From Bdellovibrionales bacterium GWA1_52_35 (GTDB taxonomy: Bacteria > Bdellovibrionota > UBA1018), in NCBI GenBank assembly GCA_001769805.1, contig MEPO01000014.1, positions 1 through 44,077 of the forward strand: DNA of 44,077 bases, in the 5' to 3' direction. Positions 15,866 through 24,554 of this stretch are shown in pieces. The notes under the pieces are model-generated. The model was given only the letters and a program-made list of their open reading frames with translations. It had not been told where the DNA came from and did no database searches. Each line of letters begins with the position of its first letter. Positions within the stretch are counted from its first letter, which is position 1. The translations under genes were made by a program, and so were the position numbers.

Positions 15866-16936
15866 CTAAGGAGTGATTGCCACTTTAAGAACCCCATCGC
15901 GCTGACTGGCAAAAAGTTCATATGCATCAATAATCTGACCCAACTTGAAACGATGTGTAACGAGGGGTTTGAAATTCACCCTCCCGGAGGCCACGATACT
16001 CATCAATCTTCTCATCCGTTCGCTCCCGCCGGGGCAGAGCGTTGTGACAATTTTGTGCTCACCCAGGCCTGCGTTGAACGCATCGAGGGGAATTGTAAGT
16101 GGTTTGGAATATACCCCCAGACTGGAAAGAGTGCCTCCGGGTTTCAGGACGCGCAAGCAGCTCTCAAATGTCTGTTGCGACCCAAGAGCCTCGATCGCCA
16201 CGTCTGCACCGCGGTTTTCAGTCAACCTCAGTATTTCTTCAACGGGGTTGCTGTTCTTGATGTTCAGCGTAATATCAGCACCAATATTGCGCGCCATGAT
16301 CAAGCGACTTTCTACCGCATCCACTACGATGATTTTGCTTGCTCCTCTGAGCCTGGCGCCCGCGGTGGCGCAGAGGCCAATCGGTCCCTGGGCAAAAACG
16401 ACCACAGTGTCACCGATCTGGATATTTCCGTTTTCAGCCCCACCGAAGCCCGTGCTCATAATATCCGGGCACATCAGAACCTCTTCATCGGAAAGTTGGT
16501 CGGGAATCGGAGCGAGATTGGCCATCGCATCCGGAATGAGCGCGTATTCGGCTTGGGTGCCATCGATCGTATTTCCAAAACGCCAACCGCCCATCGGTTT
16601 TCCCCGGCACTGGGACGAATGCCCTCCCAAACACGAATGACATTGACCACAAGGGGTAATCGCTCCTGCGATCACGCGCTGACCAGTTGTGAAGCCTGAA
16701 ACTCCCGGCCCCATAGCCGCTATCGTGCCGACCGGTTCATGACCGAGAGTGAGTCCTGGTTTCACCGGATACTCGCCTCTGAGAATGTGCACGTCCGTTC
16801 CGCAGATCGTGGTTGTTGTAATTCGAATGAGCGCTTCCCCGTAGCCGGGTTTAGGAATCGGCTTTTTTGTCAAAGAGATTTTTCCCGGGGCGGTGAACGT
16901 CAAGGCTTGCATACTTCCAGTGAATTGTTCGGACAT
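15866..16936 (-). CDS. Zinc-dependent alcohol dehydrogenase
   Basis: The product is 356 aa from ATG 16936 (AGGAGA eight bases upstream); a longer frame to 17062 has no support. It is a medium-chain dehydrogenase: catalytic zinc ligands in ICGTDVH (Cys), LGHEPVG (His) and PDIMSTGF (Asp), structural zinc Cys cluster CGQCHSCLGGHSSQC, and the nucleotide-binding fold AQGPIGLCATAGARLRG with the acidic IIVVDA at the end of the second strand. The PDIMSTG ligand pattern is that of the secondary-alcohol (isopropanol-type) dehydrogenases. It oxidises an alcohol or reduces a ketone/aldehyde with NAD(P). It stands alone. Confidence 0.9.
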   Translation of the reverse strand: MSEQFTGSMQALTFTAPGKISLTKKPIPKPGYGEALIRITTTTICGTDVHILRGEYPVKPGLTLGHEPVGTIAAMGPGVSGFTTGQRVIAGAITPCGQCHSCLGGHSSQCRGKPMGGWRFGNTIDGTQAEYALIPDAMANLAPIPDQLSDEEVLMCPDIMSTGFGGAENGNIQIGDTVVVFAQGPIGLCATAGARLRGASKIIVVDAVESRLIMARNIGADITLNIKNSNPVEEILRLTENRGADVAIEALGSQQTFESCLRVLKPGGTLSSLGVYSKPLTIPLDAFNAGLGEHKIVTTLCPGGSERMRRLMSIVASGRVNFKPLVTHRFKLGQIIDAYELFASQRDGVLKVAITP

Positions 16937-17079
16937 GGCTGCTTTCTCCTGAGATTGATTTCTATGTACAGAGAGCAAGATCGCAGCCAAACGCGATCTG
17001 TAAACCGCCAGGTTATCGCGGCGCGAATCTTGAACGAATTCCCGGTATCTGTCCAAAAACAACCTTTAGGAGATTTTGT

Positions 17080-17595
17080 ATGAAGAAAATCCACGTTTAT
17101 GGAATCGTGGCCTGCTCAGTCCTGAGTGTCGCCAGCTTTTCGGCCTGCACGCGTACCGACCAGAACGATCGGGAACAGAGCGGAACAGCTGCAACTGATA
17201 GCAGTTCCAGCGAGCAGATAGTCAGCGAGCAGGCAACGCCACTTTCGGATCAGGCGGGAATTGCCCAAGAACGAACTGACACGGAAGTAAAAGCCAAAAA
17301 AGAGACTGTAAAGAAAGAAACCAAAACTTTGGAAGAAGATGTTCCCAGTGTGGTCTCCGGCCAGACAAAATTCGACGTGAACAAAATGAATGCAGAAGAC
17401 TTTGTCGCCATCGGATTGGATCGCGACACAGCAGACCGGGTGATTCAGCACCGGGATCAAAATGGACCCTTCAGCTCTATCACTGATTTGTCGGGTGTGC
17501 AGGGTGTCAGCCAGAGCTGGCTGAACCAGTACCGTGAACGGCTCGCCTTCGTTCCGAGTGATCGCGACCAGGCTGCCGGTGAAGCCGGAAATTAG
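17080..17595 (+). CDS. Helix-hairpin-helix (ComEA-like) lipoprotein
   Basis: The product is 171 aa with lipoprotein-type signal MKKIHVYGIVACSVLSVASF and Cys at residue 23 (FSAC). A charged, Ser/Thr/Glu/Lys-rich linker fills residues 25-100. The last 65 residues (FDVNKMNAEDFVAIGLDRDT, then HRDQNGPFSSITDLSGVQG) are a double helix-hairpin-helix as in ComEA, a DNA-binding module; here Gly-Val-Gln-Gly replaces the usual hairpin. AAAGGAG-like TTTAGGAGA lies just upstream. Periplasmic DNA binding is possible but no competence genes are nearby. Confidence 0.82.
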   Translation: MKKIHVYGIVACSVLSVASFSACTRTDQNDREQSGTAATDSSSSEQIVSEQATPLSDQAGIAQERTDTEVKAKKETVKKETKTLEEDVPSVVSGQTKFDVNKMNAEDFVAIGLDRDTADRVIQHRDQNGPFSSITDLSGVQGVSQSWLNQYRERLAFVPSDRDQAAGEAGN

Positions 17596-17734
17596 ATAAT
17601 CTGCAGATGAACTGAATTAAGGGCCCGGGTTTTTGCGAAACCTGGGCCTAGTCTTGTGGAGGCGGAAGCTTTCATGTTCCCAGAAGCGCCGATCAGCTGG
17701 TATTGTCATGCTCTCGACGGAAAGGGAGCCTTGT

Positions 17735-19057
17735 ATGATCCGGTTCGCGCTTTTACCACTTTTCATTATTTTCGTTGGTTCGGCGTTCGTTTTTCCGGCG
17801 TGGGCTCCTGCCGCTTTTACTCCTGTTCTGGAGTTGTCTTTGAAGCAGGCCGAGCAGGCTGCGACTGCCAGTTCAGGACAATTGCAAGCTGTGGAAAGCG
17901 AGCGCGACGCACAGGCCGAGCGTACAACGGCTCAGTATTCGCTGCTCTGGCCGAAGCTCAGTTTTGAGGCCAGTTACCGGTATCAGACCGATGTCGCATC
18001 GATTCCCCAGCCCAGTGGCGCACGGATCCCGTTGGGTGATCACGGGAGTTATTCCATAGGTCCAGTATTGAACTGGACCGTTGTGGATTTTGGTTCGTCT
18101 CGCGAAGCCTGGAACAGCAGCAAGAGCGTTCTTGCCGCAAAAGGGATGGATTCAGCAGCAGCTAAAAAGCAGCTGCTCTATCAGCTCCGGGCTGTGTATT
18201 TCCGGACAGTTCTTTCATCGGCGCAGATGAAGCTGGTCCAGGACTCGCTGAAGCTGGCCGAAGCACAGTACAAGGATATCCGGAATCGGCGGAGTGCCGG
18301 AAGTTCGAGCCAAATCGATGCACTTTCGTCGCATAAAGAAGTGCTTTCTCTCCAGCGGGAATTCCGGCAAGCCCGAAGCGACCTGTCGCAGTCCACGCGC
18401 GACCTGCTGAGTCTGGTAAACCTGGAAGATCCAACGGAGTCAATCAGACTGGAATCGCTTTCTGACCTCTCAGCACAGTTCCAAACAAGTTCTGCCAACA
18501 GGGTCGTGACCGCTGATACGGCGGCTCATCCCAGAATTCAGGCCCTTGCGTTCCAGGCGGAAGCACAAAGTCAGGCTGCTTCGGGTATTCGGGCAGGACT
18601 TCTTCCCCGGATTCACCTCAGTGCAAAAGCCAGTTACGATTATCCGAACGGGCCCGTTTTGGAGAGGATTCAGCAGAACACCGTGGGTGTGAATCTGAGT
18701 CTGCCCCTGTTTGAGCTTTCACGTACTCGGGCCGAGGCGGCGGAGAAGAGCGCCCTTGCGCAGGCAACCGAGTTCAGGCGGATACAGGCCCAAGTGGATC
18801 TTGCCCGGGACGTTGTCAAGGCGAAGGATCTGCTGGAATCCTTGCGGGAACAAAAGGACATACTCACCACAACAACGCAGGAAACTGCAGAGCTTGCTGC
18901 TCTCGTTTATGAGTCTTACAAAGCGGGCAGGTCGGGTTACCTGGAAGTGCAAAGTGCCAACTTGAGGGCACTGGATGCACGGGTGCAGGCAGCCCGGAAC
19001 GAAGTTCAGATCCTGATGCAACTCGCTCTTCTGGAGAACCTGACAGATGAAAAATAA
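17735..19057 (+). CDS. TolC-family outer-membrane efflux protein
   Basis: The product is 440 aa from ATG 17735, where AAAGGGA lies 8 bases upstream and a signal peptide (MIRFALLPLFIIFVGSAFVF) begins; the earlier TTG at 17633 is not supported. The sequence shows the two repeated halves of TolC/OprM-type factors, with LSLKQAEQAATASSGQLQAV opening the first and a helical barrel pattern (KKQLLYQLRAVYFRTVLSSA; DLARDVVKAKDLLESL). The outer-membrane exit duct of the exporter encoded next; the downstream adaptor gene starts inside its last codons (11-base overlap). Confidence 0.9.
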   Translation: MIRFALLPLFIIFVGSAFVFPAWAPAAFTPVLELSLKQAEQAATASSGQLQAVESERDAQAERTTAQYSLLWPKLSFEASYRYQTDVASIPQPSGARIPLGDHGSYSIGPVLNWTVVDFGSSREAWNSSKSVLAAKGMDSAAAKKQLLYQLRAVYFRTVLSSAQMKLVQDSLKLAEAQYKDIRNRRSAGSSSQIDALSSHKEVLSLQREFRQARSDLSQSTRDLLSLVNLEDPTESIRLESLSDLSAQFQTSSANRVVTADTAAHPRIQALAFQAEAQSQAASGIRAGLLPRIHLSAKASYDYPNGPVLERIQQNTVGVNLSLPLFELSRTRAEAAEKSALAQATEFRRIQAQVDLARDVVKAKDLLESLREQKDILTTTTQETAELAALVYESYKAGRSGYLEVQSANLRALDARVQAARNEVQILMQLALLENLTDEK

Positions 19058-19772
19058 AATAATCTTGAAACTTCTGCTTGGATTGACCGTGCTCGCCATA
19101 ATCGGGGCAATTATTCTTCGCTCCAGCAATACTTTCTACTACTCGGGAACCATTGAAGCCACCCGCATCGAAGTTCCGGCGCGGGTCGCCAGCATCATTC
19201 GCAGCAAGGCTGTTCAGGAAGGTCAGAGAATCAAGGAAGGTCAGGTGCTCTACAGCCTGGCAGGGGAAGATATCCGGTTGGCCGCGGAAATCGCCGAAAA
19301 AGACTTTGCTCGGGCGGCCCGGCTTTTTCGCCTCGGATCAATCCCCCAGGAGAATTATGAGCATCTGCGGGCCAAACGGGATGACGCCTCTTTGAAGCTG
19401 AAATGGTGCAATATTGAGGCGCCAAGTTCCGGGACCGTTTTGAATCTTTATCGCGAGCCCGGGGAGTGGGCCGGACCGGGAATGAGAATGGCCGCAATAG
19501 CAGATCTGACTGAGGTATGGGCAACCTTCTATGTTGAGCAAACCAGACTCGCGTCCCTGCAACTGGGACAGAAAGTCCAGGCGATTTTGCCGGAAGTAAG
19601 AGGACGTTTCTTCGAGGGCACAATCACGAGAATCGCGGAAGTGGCGGAGTTCACGCCTAAGAACATTCAGACGCGTGAGGAGCGCGCACGCCTGGTGTAC
19701 GCGATCAAAATCAATTTCAAAAATGAGGATGGAATGCTCAAGCCGGGGATGTCGTTTGAGGCACGCCTGTGA
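19047..19772 (+). CDS. HlyD/YbhG-type membrane fusion protein, short
   Basis: The product is 241 aa with one N-terminal membrane segment (IILKLLLGLTVLAIIGAII). Half-lipoyl segments flank a helical part: IEVPARVASIIRSKAVQEGQ and IEAPSSGTVLNLYREPGEW. A beta-barrel follows (AIADLTEVWATFYVEQTRLA). It bridges an inner-membrane ABC transporter and TolC. YbhG-like adaptors are usually about 330 aa with a long alpha-hairpin, but the hairpin here is only about 35 residues, so the periplasmic span looks shortened. It overlaps the TolC gene by 11 bases and the ATPase gene by 4, a tight operon. Confidence 0.87.
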   Translation: MKNKIILKLLLGLTVLAIIGAIILRSSNTFYYSGTIEATRIEVPARVASIIRSKAVQEGQRIKEGQVLYSLAGEDIRLAAEIAEKDFARAARLFRLGSIPQENYEHLRAKRDDASLKLKWCNIEAPSSGTVLNLYREPGEWAGPGMRMAAIADLTEVWATFYVEQTRLASLQLGQKVQAILPEVRGRFFEGTITRIAEVAEFTPKNIQTREERARLVYAIKINFKNEDGMLKPGMSFEARL

Positions 19773-20503
19773 AGCACTGTTCGATTGAGGTCCAAAGCTT
19801 GAAAAAGAAGCTGGGCTCCAATCAGGCGATTGACGGAATTTCCGCCGTTTTCGCTCCCGGTGTTCTTCACGGCCTGATCGGACCAGAAGGCGCGGGGAAG
19901 ACAACCTTGCTTCGGCTTCTGCTTGGACTTCTCCGCCCGGACGAAGGTTCCGTGCAGTTCATCAGTGGTGGGCAGGTTGTCGATTTTGGAACCGTCCGTC
20001 CGACCATCGCCTACATGCCTCAGCAGCAAAGTCTCTATCCGGACCTTTCGGTTTCGGAACATTTGGATTTTTTCGCCGCTCTGTACGAAATTCCTGCCGA
20101 CCTCTATCGGGAGAAGCGCACGGAGTTGCTGCACCTGACCCGTCTCCAGCCTTTCCAGGATCGCCCGGCAGGCCAGCTTTCAGGAGGCATGTACAAAAAG
20201 TTGGGGTTGATGTGTTCCCTGCTCCGGTCACCCGAAATCCTGCTGCTCGATGAGCCGACCAATGGTGTTGATCCAATCAGTCGGCGCGAGTTGTGGACAC
20301 TTCTCTACCGGATGCGCGAGCAGGGGCTACTGATTCTAGTTGCGACCGCTTACATGGATGAGGCGGAACGCTGTGGCGAAGTATATCTGCTGAATGCGGG
20401 CAGAATTCTTGCGCAAGGGGAGCCCAAGCAGCTTCTTGAAGCCGAGAAGGTTGCGCGCTTTGATGAGCTCTTCCTGAGGAAGGAGTCTGATCTTGGTCTC
20501 TGA
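19769..20503 (+). CDS. ABC transporter ATPase (first YbhF half)
   Basis: The product is 244 aa. Walker A GPEGAGKTTLL lies at residues 38-48, the signature LSGGMYKKLGL around 135, and Walker B ILLLDEPTNGVDP is intact. It hydrolyses ATP to drive the two ABC-2 permeases encoded downstream. The start overlaps the adaptor stop (GTGAAG at 19769), and its 3' end overlaps the second ATPase gene. In E. coli YbhF both nucleotide-binding domains are one ~580-aa chain; here they are separate polypeptides totalling 558 aa. Confidence 0.92.
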   Translation: MKHCSIEVQSLKKKLGSNQAIDGISAVFAPGVLHGLIGPEGAGKTTLLRLLLGLLRPDEGSVQFISGGQVVDFGTVRPTIAYMPQQQSLYPDLSVSEHLDFFAALYEIPADLYREKRTELLHLTRLQPFQDRPAGQLSGGMYKKLGLMCSLLRSPEILLLDEPTNGVDPISRRELWTLLYRMREQGLLILVATAYMDEAERCGEVYLLNAGRILAQGEPKQLLEAEKVARFDELFLRKESDLGL

Positions 20504-21437
20504 ACCGAATGCCGTGATCGCCGTGGATATCCGCAAATTAACTGTAAAATTCGGGGAATTCACGGCAGTGGATCAGGTTTCACTTTCAGTGAGAAAAGGC
20601 GAGATTTTCGGCTTTTTGGGTGCGAACGGTGCCGGAAAAACCACGACCATCCGGGTGCTCTGCGGTTTGCTGGTGCCGACCTCGGGTCACGTCAGGGTCG
20701 CCGGGTATGCACCTGAAGACGGTCTCGAAAAAATAAAAACCCGGGTGGGCTACATGTCCCAGCGCTTTACACTGTACGACGATCTCACTGTGGCGGAAAA
20801 TCTGAAATTTTCGGGAAGTCTTCGGGGCATCGTTGGCAGGAAACTCGAGCAAAGAATTGAAGAACTTCTGGAGTTCGTAGGATTCAGCCGCGCAACGGGA
20901 GCGTTCGTGAAGGACCTCCCCGGAGGCATCAAACAGCAGGTATCACTGGCTGCCTCAATTCTGCACGATCCTGAGATTGTATTTCTGGATGAGCCCACAT
21001 CTGGCGTGACGCCCGGTGCCCGGGAGCGTTTCTGGAAGCTGATTCGGGAACTCGCCGGCAAGGGCAAAACGGTCTTCGTCACGACCCATTACATGGATGA
21101 GGCGGAGCATTGCGAGCGCATCGCCCTGATGAAAGACGGGAAGATCATCGCGCTGGACAGTCCCGGCGGTCTCAAAGCCAGCACCTTTCGCACGCCGCTC
21201 CTGGAAATTCTGCCATCCCGTAAGATGGCGGAGGGGAGTTGGTTGCCGCAGCTCCGTGCGCATCCGGCTGTTGAATCGATAGAGCCGTATGGAATGCGGT
21301 ACCACCTTGTCATTTCCGATCCGGCACGGCTGGGAGAAGTGAAAGCCCAGATTCCGCCGTCATTCGAAATTTCGCAGACCGCACCGTCCCTCGAAGATGT
21401 CTTCATCCGGCTTGTGGAAGCAGGGTTCATCAAATGA
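20493..21437 (+). CDS. ABC transporter ATPase (second YbhF half)
   Basis: The product is 314 aa and starts at TTG 20493 with AGGAAGGAG at 20477-20485, a strong ribosome binding site seven bases upstream. Walker A is GANGAGKTTTI and Walker B FLDEPTSGV is intact, but the ABC signature reads LPGGIKQQ rather than LSGGQ and the D-loop is TPGARE rather than DP. Such changes suggest an asymmetric ATPase pair in which this subunit contributes unequally. The extra C-terminal 70 residues are the usual ABC-2 ATPase extension. Overlaps the previous gene by 11 bases. Confidence 0.9.
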   Translation: MVSEPNAVIAVDIRKLTVKFGEFTAVDQVSLSVRKGEIFGFLGANGAGKTTTIRVLCGLLVPTSGHVRVAGYAPEDGLEKIKTRVGYMSQRFTLYDDLTVAENLKFSGSLRGIVGRKLEQRIEELLEFVGFSRATGAFVKDLPGGIKQQVSLAASILHDPEIVFLDEPTSGVTPGARERFWKLIRELAGKGKTVFVTTHYMDEAEHCERIALMKDGKIIALDSPGGLKASTFRTPLLEILPSRKMAEGSWLPQLRAHPAVESIEPYGMRYHLVISDPARLGEVKAQIPPSFEISQTAPSLEDVFIRLVEAGFIK

Positions 21438-22555
21438 AGTGGCAAATGAAGTGGAGCCGCATCATAGCAGTTTTGCGCAAAGAGGTTTTCCATATCCTGC
21501 GAGACCCCTTCACCCTCGCTCTTGCTTTGGCACTGCCGCTCATTCTGGTTCTTGTTTTCGGACTCGCAATCGAGTTCAACATCCGCGAATTGAGGATGGC
21601 CGTCCATGATGGTGACAGAACCTATCAGTCGCGGGGACTGACCGAAGTTCTGGGGAGTTCCGGATATTTCAAACTCACAAATGAAGTTTCTCCGGTTGCA
21701 GCGATGGGGGCTCTTGAAGGAGAGCGGGCCAAAGCGGCATTGATCATAGAAAAGAACTTCGGAAAGCAGCTCGGTTCGGAACAGGTGGCTCGGGCCCAGG
21801 TTCTGCTCGATGGCTCCGATAATTCCACGGTCGGCTTGATCCTCGGGTATCTGAACGGAGTGCAGAAGATCGCGGAGCACAAATTTCTGCCGGAGGTCGC
21901 CAGTTCAAATCTTGAAATACGGACCAAATATCTTTTCAATGGCGAACTGAACAGTCGTTGGTTCACCGTTCCAGGGCTGCTTGCCATTGTCATCGCGATT
22001 CTTTCGATCCTGCTGACCTCTTTAACGATCGCCCGTGAATGGGAAAACGGCTCAATGGAGTTGCTGTTATCCACTCCGATCCGGCCACTGGAAATCGTTA
22101 TCGGGAAGCTCGTCCCCTATCTGGTTCTGGGGCTGGGTGCCGCGACATTCGTCTACCTTCTGGCGCGCCTGGGGTTCGGGGTTCCCTTCCGAGGCAGTCA
22201 CTTCGTACTGATTCCCGGTGTCCTGCTGTTCATAACGGCGTATTTGACCCAGGGGCTGCTGATTTCCGTCATCACCCGTCGGCAGCAACTGGCGATGCAA
22301 TTGTCGATGATGACCGGTTTGCTTCCTTCCATTCTTTTGTCCGGCTTTATTTTCCCGATTGAGAACATGCCGCCATTTTTTCAGGTTTTTACTTCCATCC
22401 TGCCCGCAAAATGGTTCATTCAAATCAGCAGGGGAACGTTTCTGTCCGGTAGCGGTTTTGCTGAACTCGCAACCCCCTTCCTTGCGCTGTTTGTTCTGAA
22501 CGGTGTATTGATCATGCTTGCCACGAAAAATTTCAAAAAGGATCTCGAACCATGA
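21434..22555 (+). CDS. ABC-2 type permease (YbhS/YbhR-like), first
   Basis: The product is 373 aa. One N-terminal membrane helix (PFTLALALALPLILVLVFGLA) is followed by a large periplasmic domain (about residues 45-175), then five helices (for example LAIVIAILSILLTSLTIAR and IPGVLLFITAYLTQG). The cytoplasmic signature REWENGSMELLLSTPIRPLE after the second helix is typical of the ABC-2 drug/lipid exporter family. It starts in the ATGA overlap with the second ATPase gene, and its stop overlaps the second permease. Confidence 0.92.
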   Translation: MKWQMKWSRIIAVLRKEVFHILRDPFTLALALALPLILVLVFGLAIEFNIRELRMAVHDGDRTYQSRGLTEVLGSSGYFKLTNEVSPVAAMGALEGERAKAALIIEKNFGKQLGSEQVARAQVLLDGSDNSTVGLILGYLNGVQKIAEHKFLPEVASSNLEIRTKYLFNGELNSRWFTVPGLLAIVIAILSILLTSLTIAREWENGSMELLLSTPIRPLEIVIGKLVPYLVLGLGAATFVYLLARLGFGVPFRGSHFVLIPGVLLFITAYLTQGLLISVITRRQQLAMQLSMMTGLLPSILLSGFIFPIENMPPFFQVFTSILPAKWFIQISRGTFLSGSGFAELATPFLALFVLNGVLIMLATKNFKKDLEP

Positions 22556-23658
22556 AGGTGACTTTGCTGGGATTCATGAAAAAGGAGTTCGCGCAGCTCC
22601 TCAGGGACAAGCGGATGCGGATCATTCTTTTTATCATGCCCGTCATTCAGCTCATGCTGTTCGGGTTTGCGCTCTCTAACGAAGTGAAAAATATTCGCTT
22701 GGCCGCCGTTTTCCCCCTTTCTGACCGCATCAGCCACGAGGTTCTCAGTAAAGCTTTCGGCTCGGGCTGGTTCAAACCCGCCAGGACAACTTCTACCCGG
22801 GATCCTTCGGAGTGGATTCGGGCTGATCAGGCGGATGTTGTGCTCGTTGCGCCGCCTGAAGGAATCACTCAGGCACTTCAAAGAGGCAATGCCCGGATCC
22901 AGTTGCTGATCGATGCCAAGAACGTGGTGCGTGCGCAGCAGATCGAAGGCTATCTGACCGCAATTTTGCAAACGACCGCTTTGGACTTCATCCCGGTCGC
23001 GGCCGCCCCACAGGGTGGCGTCGTTTTCGAAACCCGGGTGCTCTATAATCCCGAATTGATCACCTCTTACTTTATGGTGCCCGGAGTGATGAGCATGATT
23101 TTATGCGTGATCACGGTGATCATGACCAGCATGGCAATTGCCCGGGAGCGGGAGGTGGGTACCTTTGAGATGTTGATTGCGGCCCCGATTTCCATTCGGG
23201 AGATCCTGCTCGGGAAAACGGTACCTTATATCGCTCTCGGAATGCTTGACGCCCCGGTTATCATCCTCTTTGCCACCGCTGTCTTTGGCGTGCCCTTGCG
23301 GGGCTCGCTCTTGCTGCTTCTGCTGTTGACGTTTGTGTTTGTGTGCACCACGGTTGCGGTGGGAACACTCATTTCAACCATTTCAAAAACCCAGCAACAG
23401 GCCATGCTCGGGGGCTTCATTTTTCTGCTGCCAGCCGTATTATTTTCTGGCTTGATGTTTCCTATTGAAAACATGCCCATTTACATGAGGGTATTCGGAT
23501 ATTGCAATCCGCTTTACTACTATAATTCGGCCGTCAGGAACATCATGCTGAAGGGCGGAGATCCCTCGGCAGTTCTCGTGAATGTGCTGATTCTCGCTGC
23601 GTTCGCCGCAGGGTTGATCTGGATCAGCGCCAAACGATTCCGGTTGACGCTGGGCTGA
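22552..23658 (+). CDS. ABC-2 type permease (YbhS/YbhR-like), second
   Basis: The product is 368 aa, paralogous in layout to the previous permease: N-terminal helix (MRIILFIMPVIQLMLFGFAL), a periplasmic domain with YNPELITSYFMVPGVMSMIL before helix two, the motif AREREVGTFEMLIAAPIS and a last helix LVNVLILAAFAAGLIWISA. The two permeases form a heterodimeric channel with the two ATPases, the HlyD-type adaptor and TolC, so substrate is carried from the inner membrane straight outside. It is last in the operon; the channel gene on the other strand ends 16 bases later. Confidence 0.92.
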   Translation: MKVTLLGFMKKEFAQLLRDKRMRIILFIMPVIQLMLFGFALSNEVKNIRLAAVFPLSDRISHEVLSKAFGSGWFKPARTTSTRDPSEWIRADQADVVLVAPPEGITQALQRGNARIQLLIDAKNVVRAQQIEGYLTAILQTTALDFIPVAAAPQGGVVFETRVLYNPELITSYFMVPGVMSMILCVITVIMTSMAIAREREVGTFEMLIAAPISIREILLGKTVPYIALGMLDAPVIILFATAVFGVPLRGSLLLLLLLTFVFVCTTVAVGTLISTISKTQQQAMLGGFIFLLPAVLFSGLMFPIENMPIYMRVFGYCNPLYYYNSAVRNIMLKGGDPSAVLVNVLILAAFAAGLIWISAKRFRLTLG

Positions 23659-23674
23659 GCTGAGCAACTGAAGA

Positions 23675-24541
23675 TCAGGCAGCGCGGAGATCTGAGTTCT
23701 TGGCGTCCTTCTCAGGAAGGGCTTCAAGTTCATTTGTCTCGGTTTCGTTCCAGATGGTATCCAGGGCGCTCGCAAACCGGTTGACGAGACTGTAATAACT
23801 TCCTTCGATCGCGAAGAAGGTATTCACCAGCGTCATGCTGGCGGAGAACAGAATCCCAATAATGGATTTGACCATGGCATACGCGATTGTTGCCAGGAAG
23901 CCATCCATAACGCGCTTGGTTTCCAGCATATTCCCGAGGTCCATCGAGCCCAATTCCGGCAGGCCCTTGGAAATTCCGAGGAACGTACCGAGAATACCGC
24001 CGATGAGAAAAAGACCCGGCAAAATGTTCAGGATTTCGTGCAGCAGGGCCACAGGAATGATTCCCAGCAGACGGTTGAAGTAGGGGTTATGTTCGAAAGC
24101 CGCCTTGGAGACTTCGATCATTTTTGGAGCCGTATGACCGGATTCTTTTTTGAAATAACGGCATTGTCTGAGTGTATCGTCCAGCAGGCGCCGGACACCG
24201 TCCTGGATCAGGAAGAGGCGATCCACGAGGCTTGCGATGTAATCGTATTTGCGGCGTTTGTATTTATCGCGAAACTCAAAGCACTCGACATAAGTCTTAT
24301 CCAGGAGAATCCGGGTCAGGCGGAAGAAGGAGGCGACCTTCGGTGCATCCGGACTCGTGAAGTGGAAGCGCACGCGTTTTTCGAACTCCTCCGCGAAGCG
24401 GTTCTCGACGAGGGCGAGATAGTAAATCATGATTCTGAGGAATATTCCGAGAACGAAGGCTGCCAGCATCAAAGGCATAATCACGGACGACATGGTTCCG
24501 ATGACGTGGGCTACTATGAATTCACTGATTGGATCATGCAT
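23675..24541 (-). CDS. MotA/TolQ/ExbB-type ion channel subunit
   Basis: The product is 288 aa. A long hydrophobic stretch at residues 8-42 is one membrane helix, followed by a charged cytoplasmic part (about 45-160), then LPGLFLIGGILGTFLGISKGL and FLATIAYAMVKSIIGILFSA, the two pore helices of the MotA/TolQ/ExbB superfamily. Such subunits conduct protons or sodium as a pentamer around a MotB/TolR dimer. The C-tail is short (about 38 residues), unlike ZorA of Zorya. AAAGGGAGAT precedes the start, 13 bases after the coiled-coil OmpA-like gene, so they form an operon. Neither flagellar nor Tol genes are nearby. Confidence 0.87.
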   Translation of the reverse strand: MHDPISEFIVAHVIGTMSSVIMPLMLAAFVLGIFLRIMIYYLALVENRFAEEFEKRVRFHFTSPDAPKVASFFRLTRILLDKTYVECFEFRDKYKRRKYDYIASLVDRLFLIQDGVRRLLDDTLRQCRYFKKESGHTAPKMIEVSKAAFEHNPYFNRLLGIIPVALLHEILNILPGLFLIGGILGTFLGISKGLPELGSMDLGNMLETKRVMDGFLATIAYAMVKSIIGILFSASMTLVNTFFAIEGSYYSLVNRFASALDTIWNETETNELEALPEKDAKNSDLRAA

Positions 24542-24554
24542 GGGCTATCTCCCT

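Noticed and set aside
17080..17595. Competence (DNA uptake) locus
   Set aside because: A ComEA-like helix-hairpin-helix protein is present, but no comEC, comF or pilus gene is in the neighbourhood.
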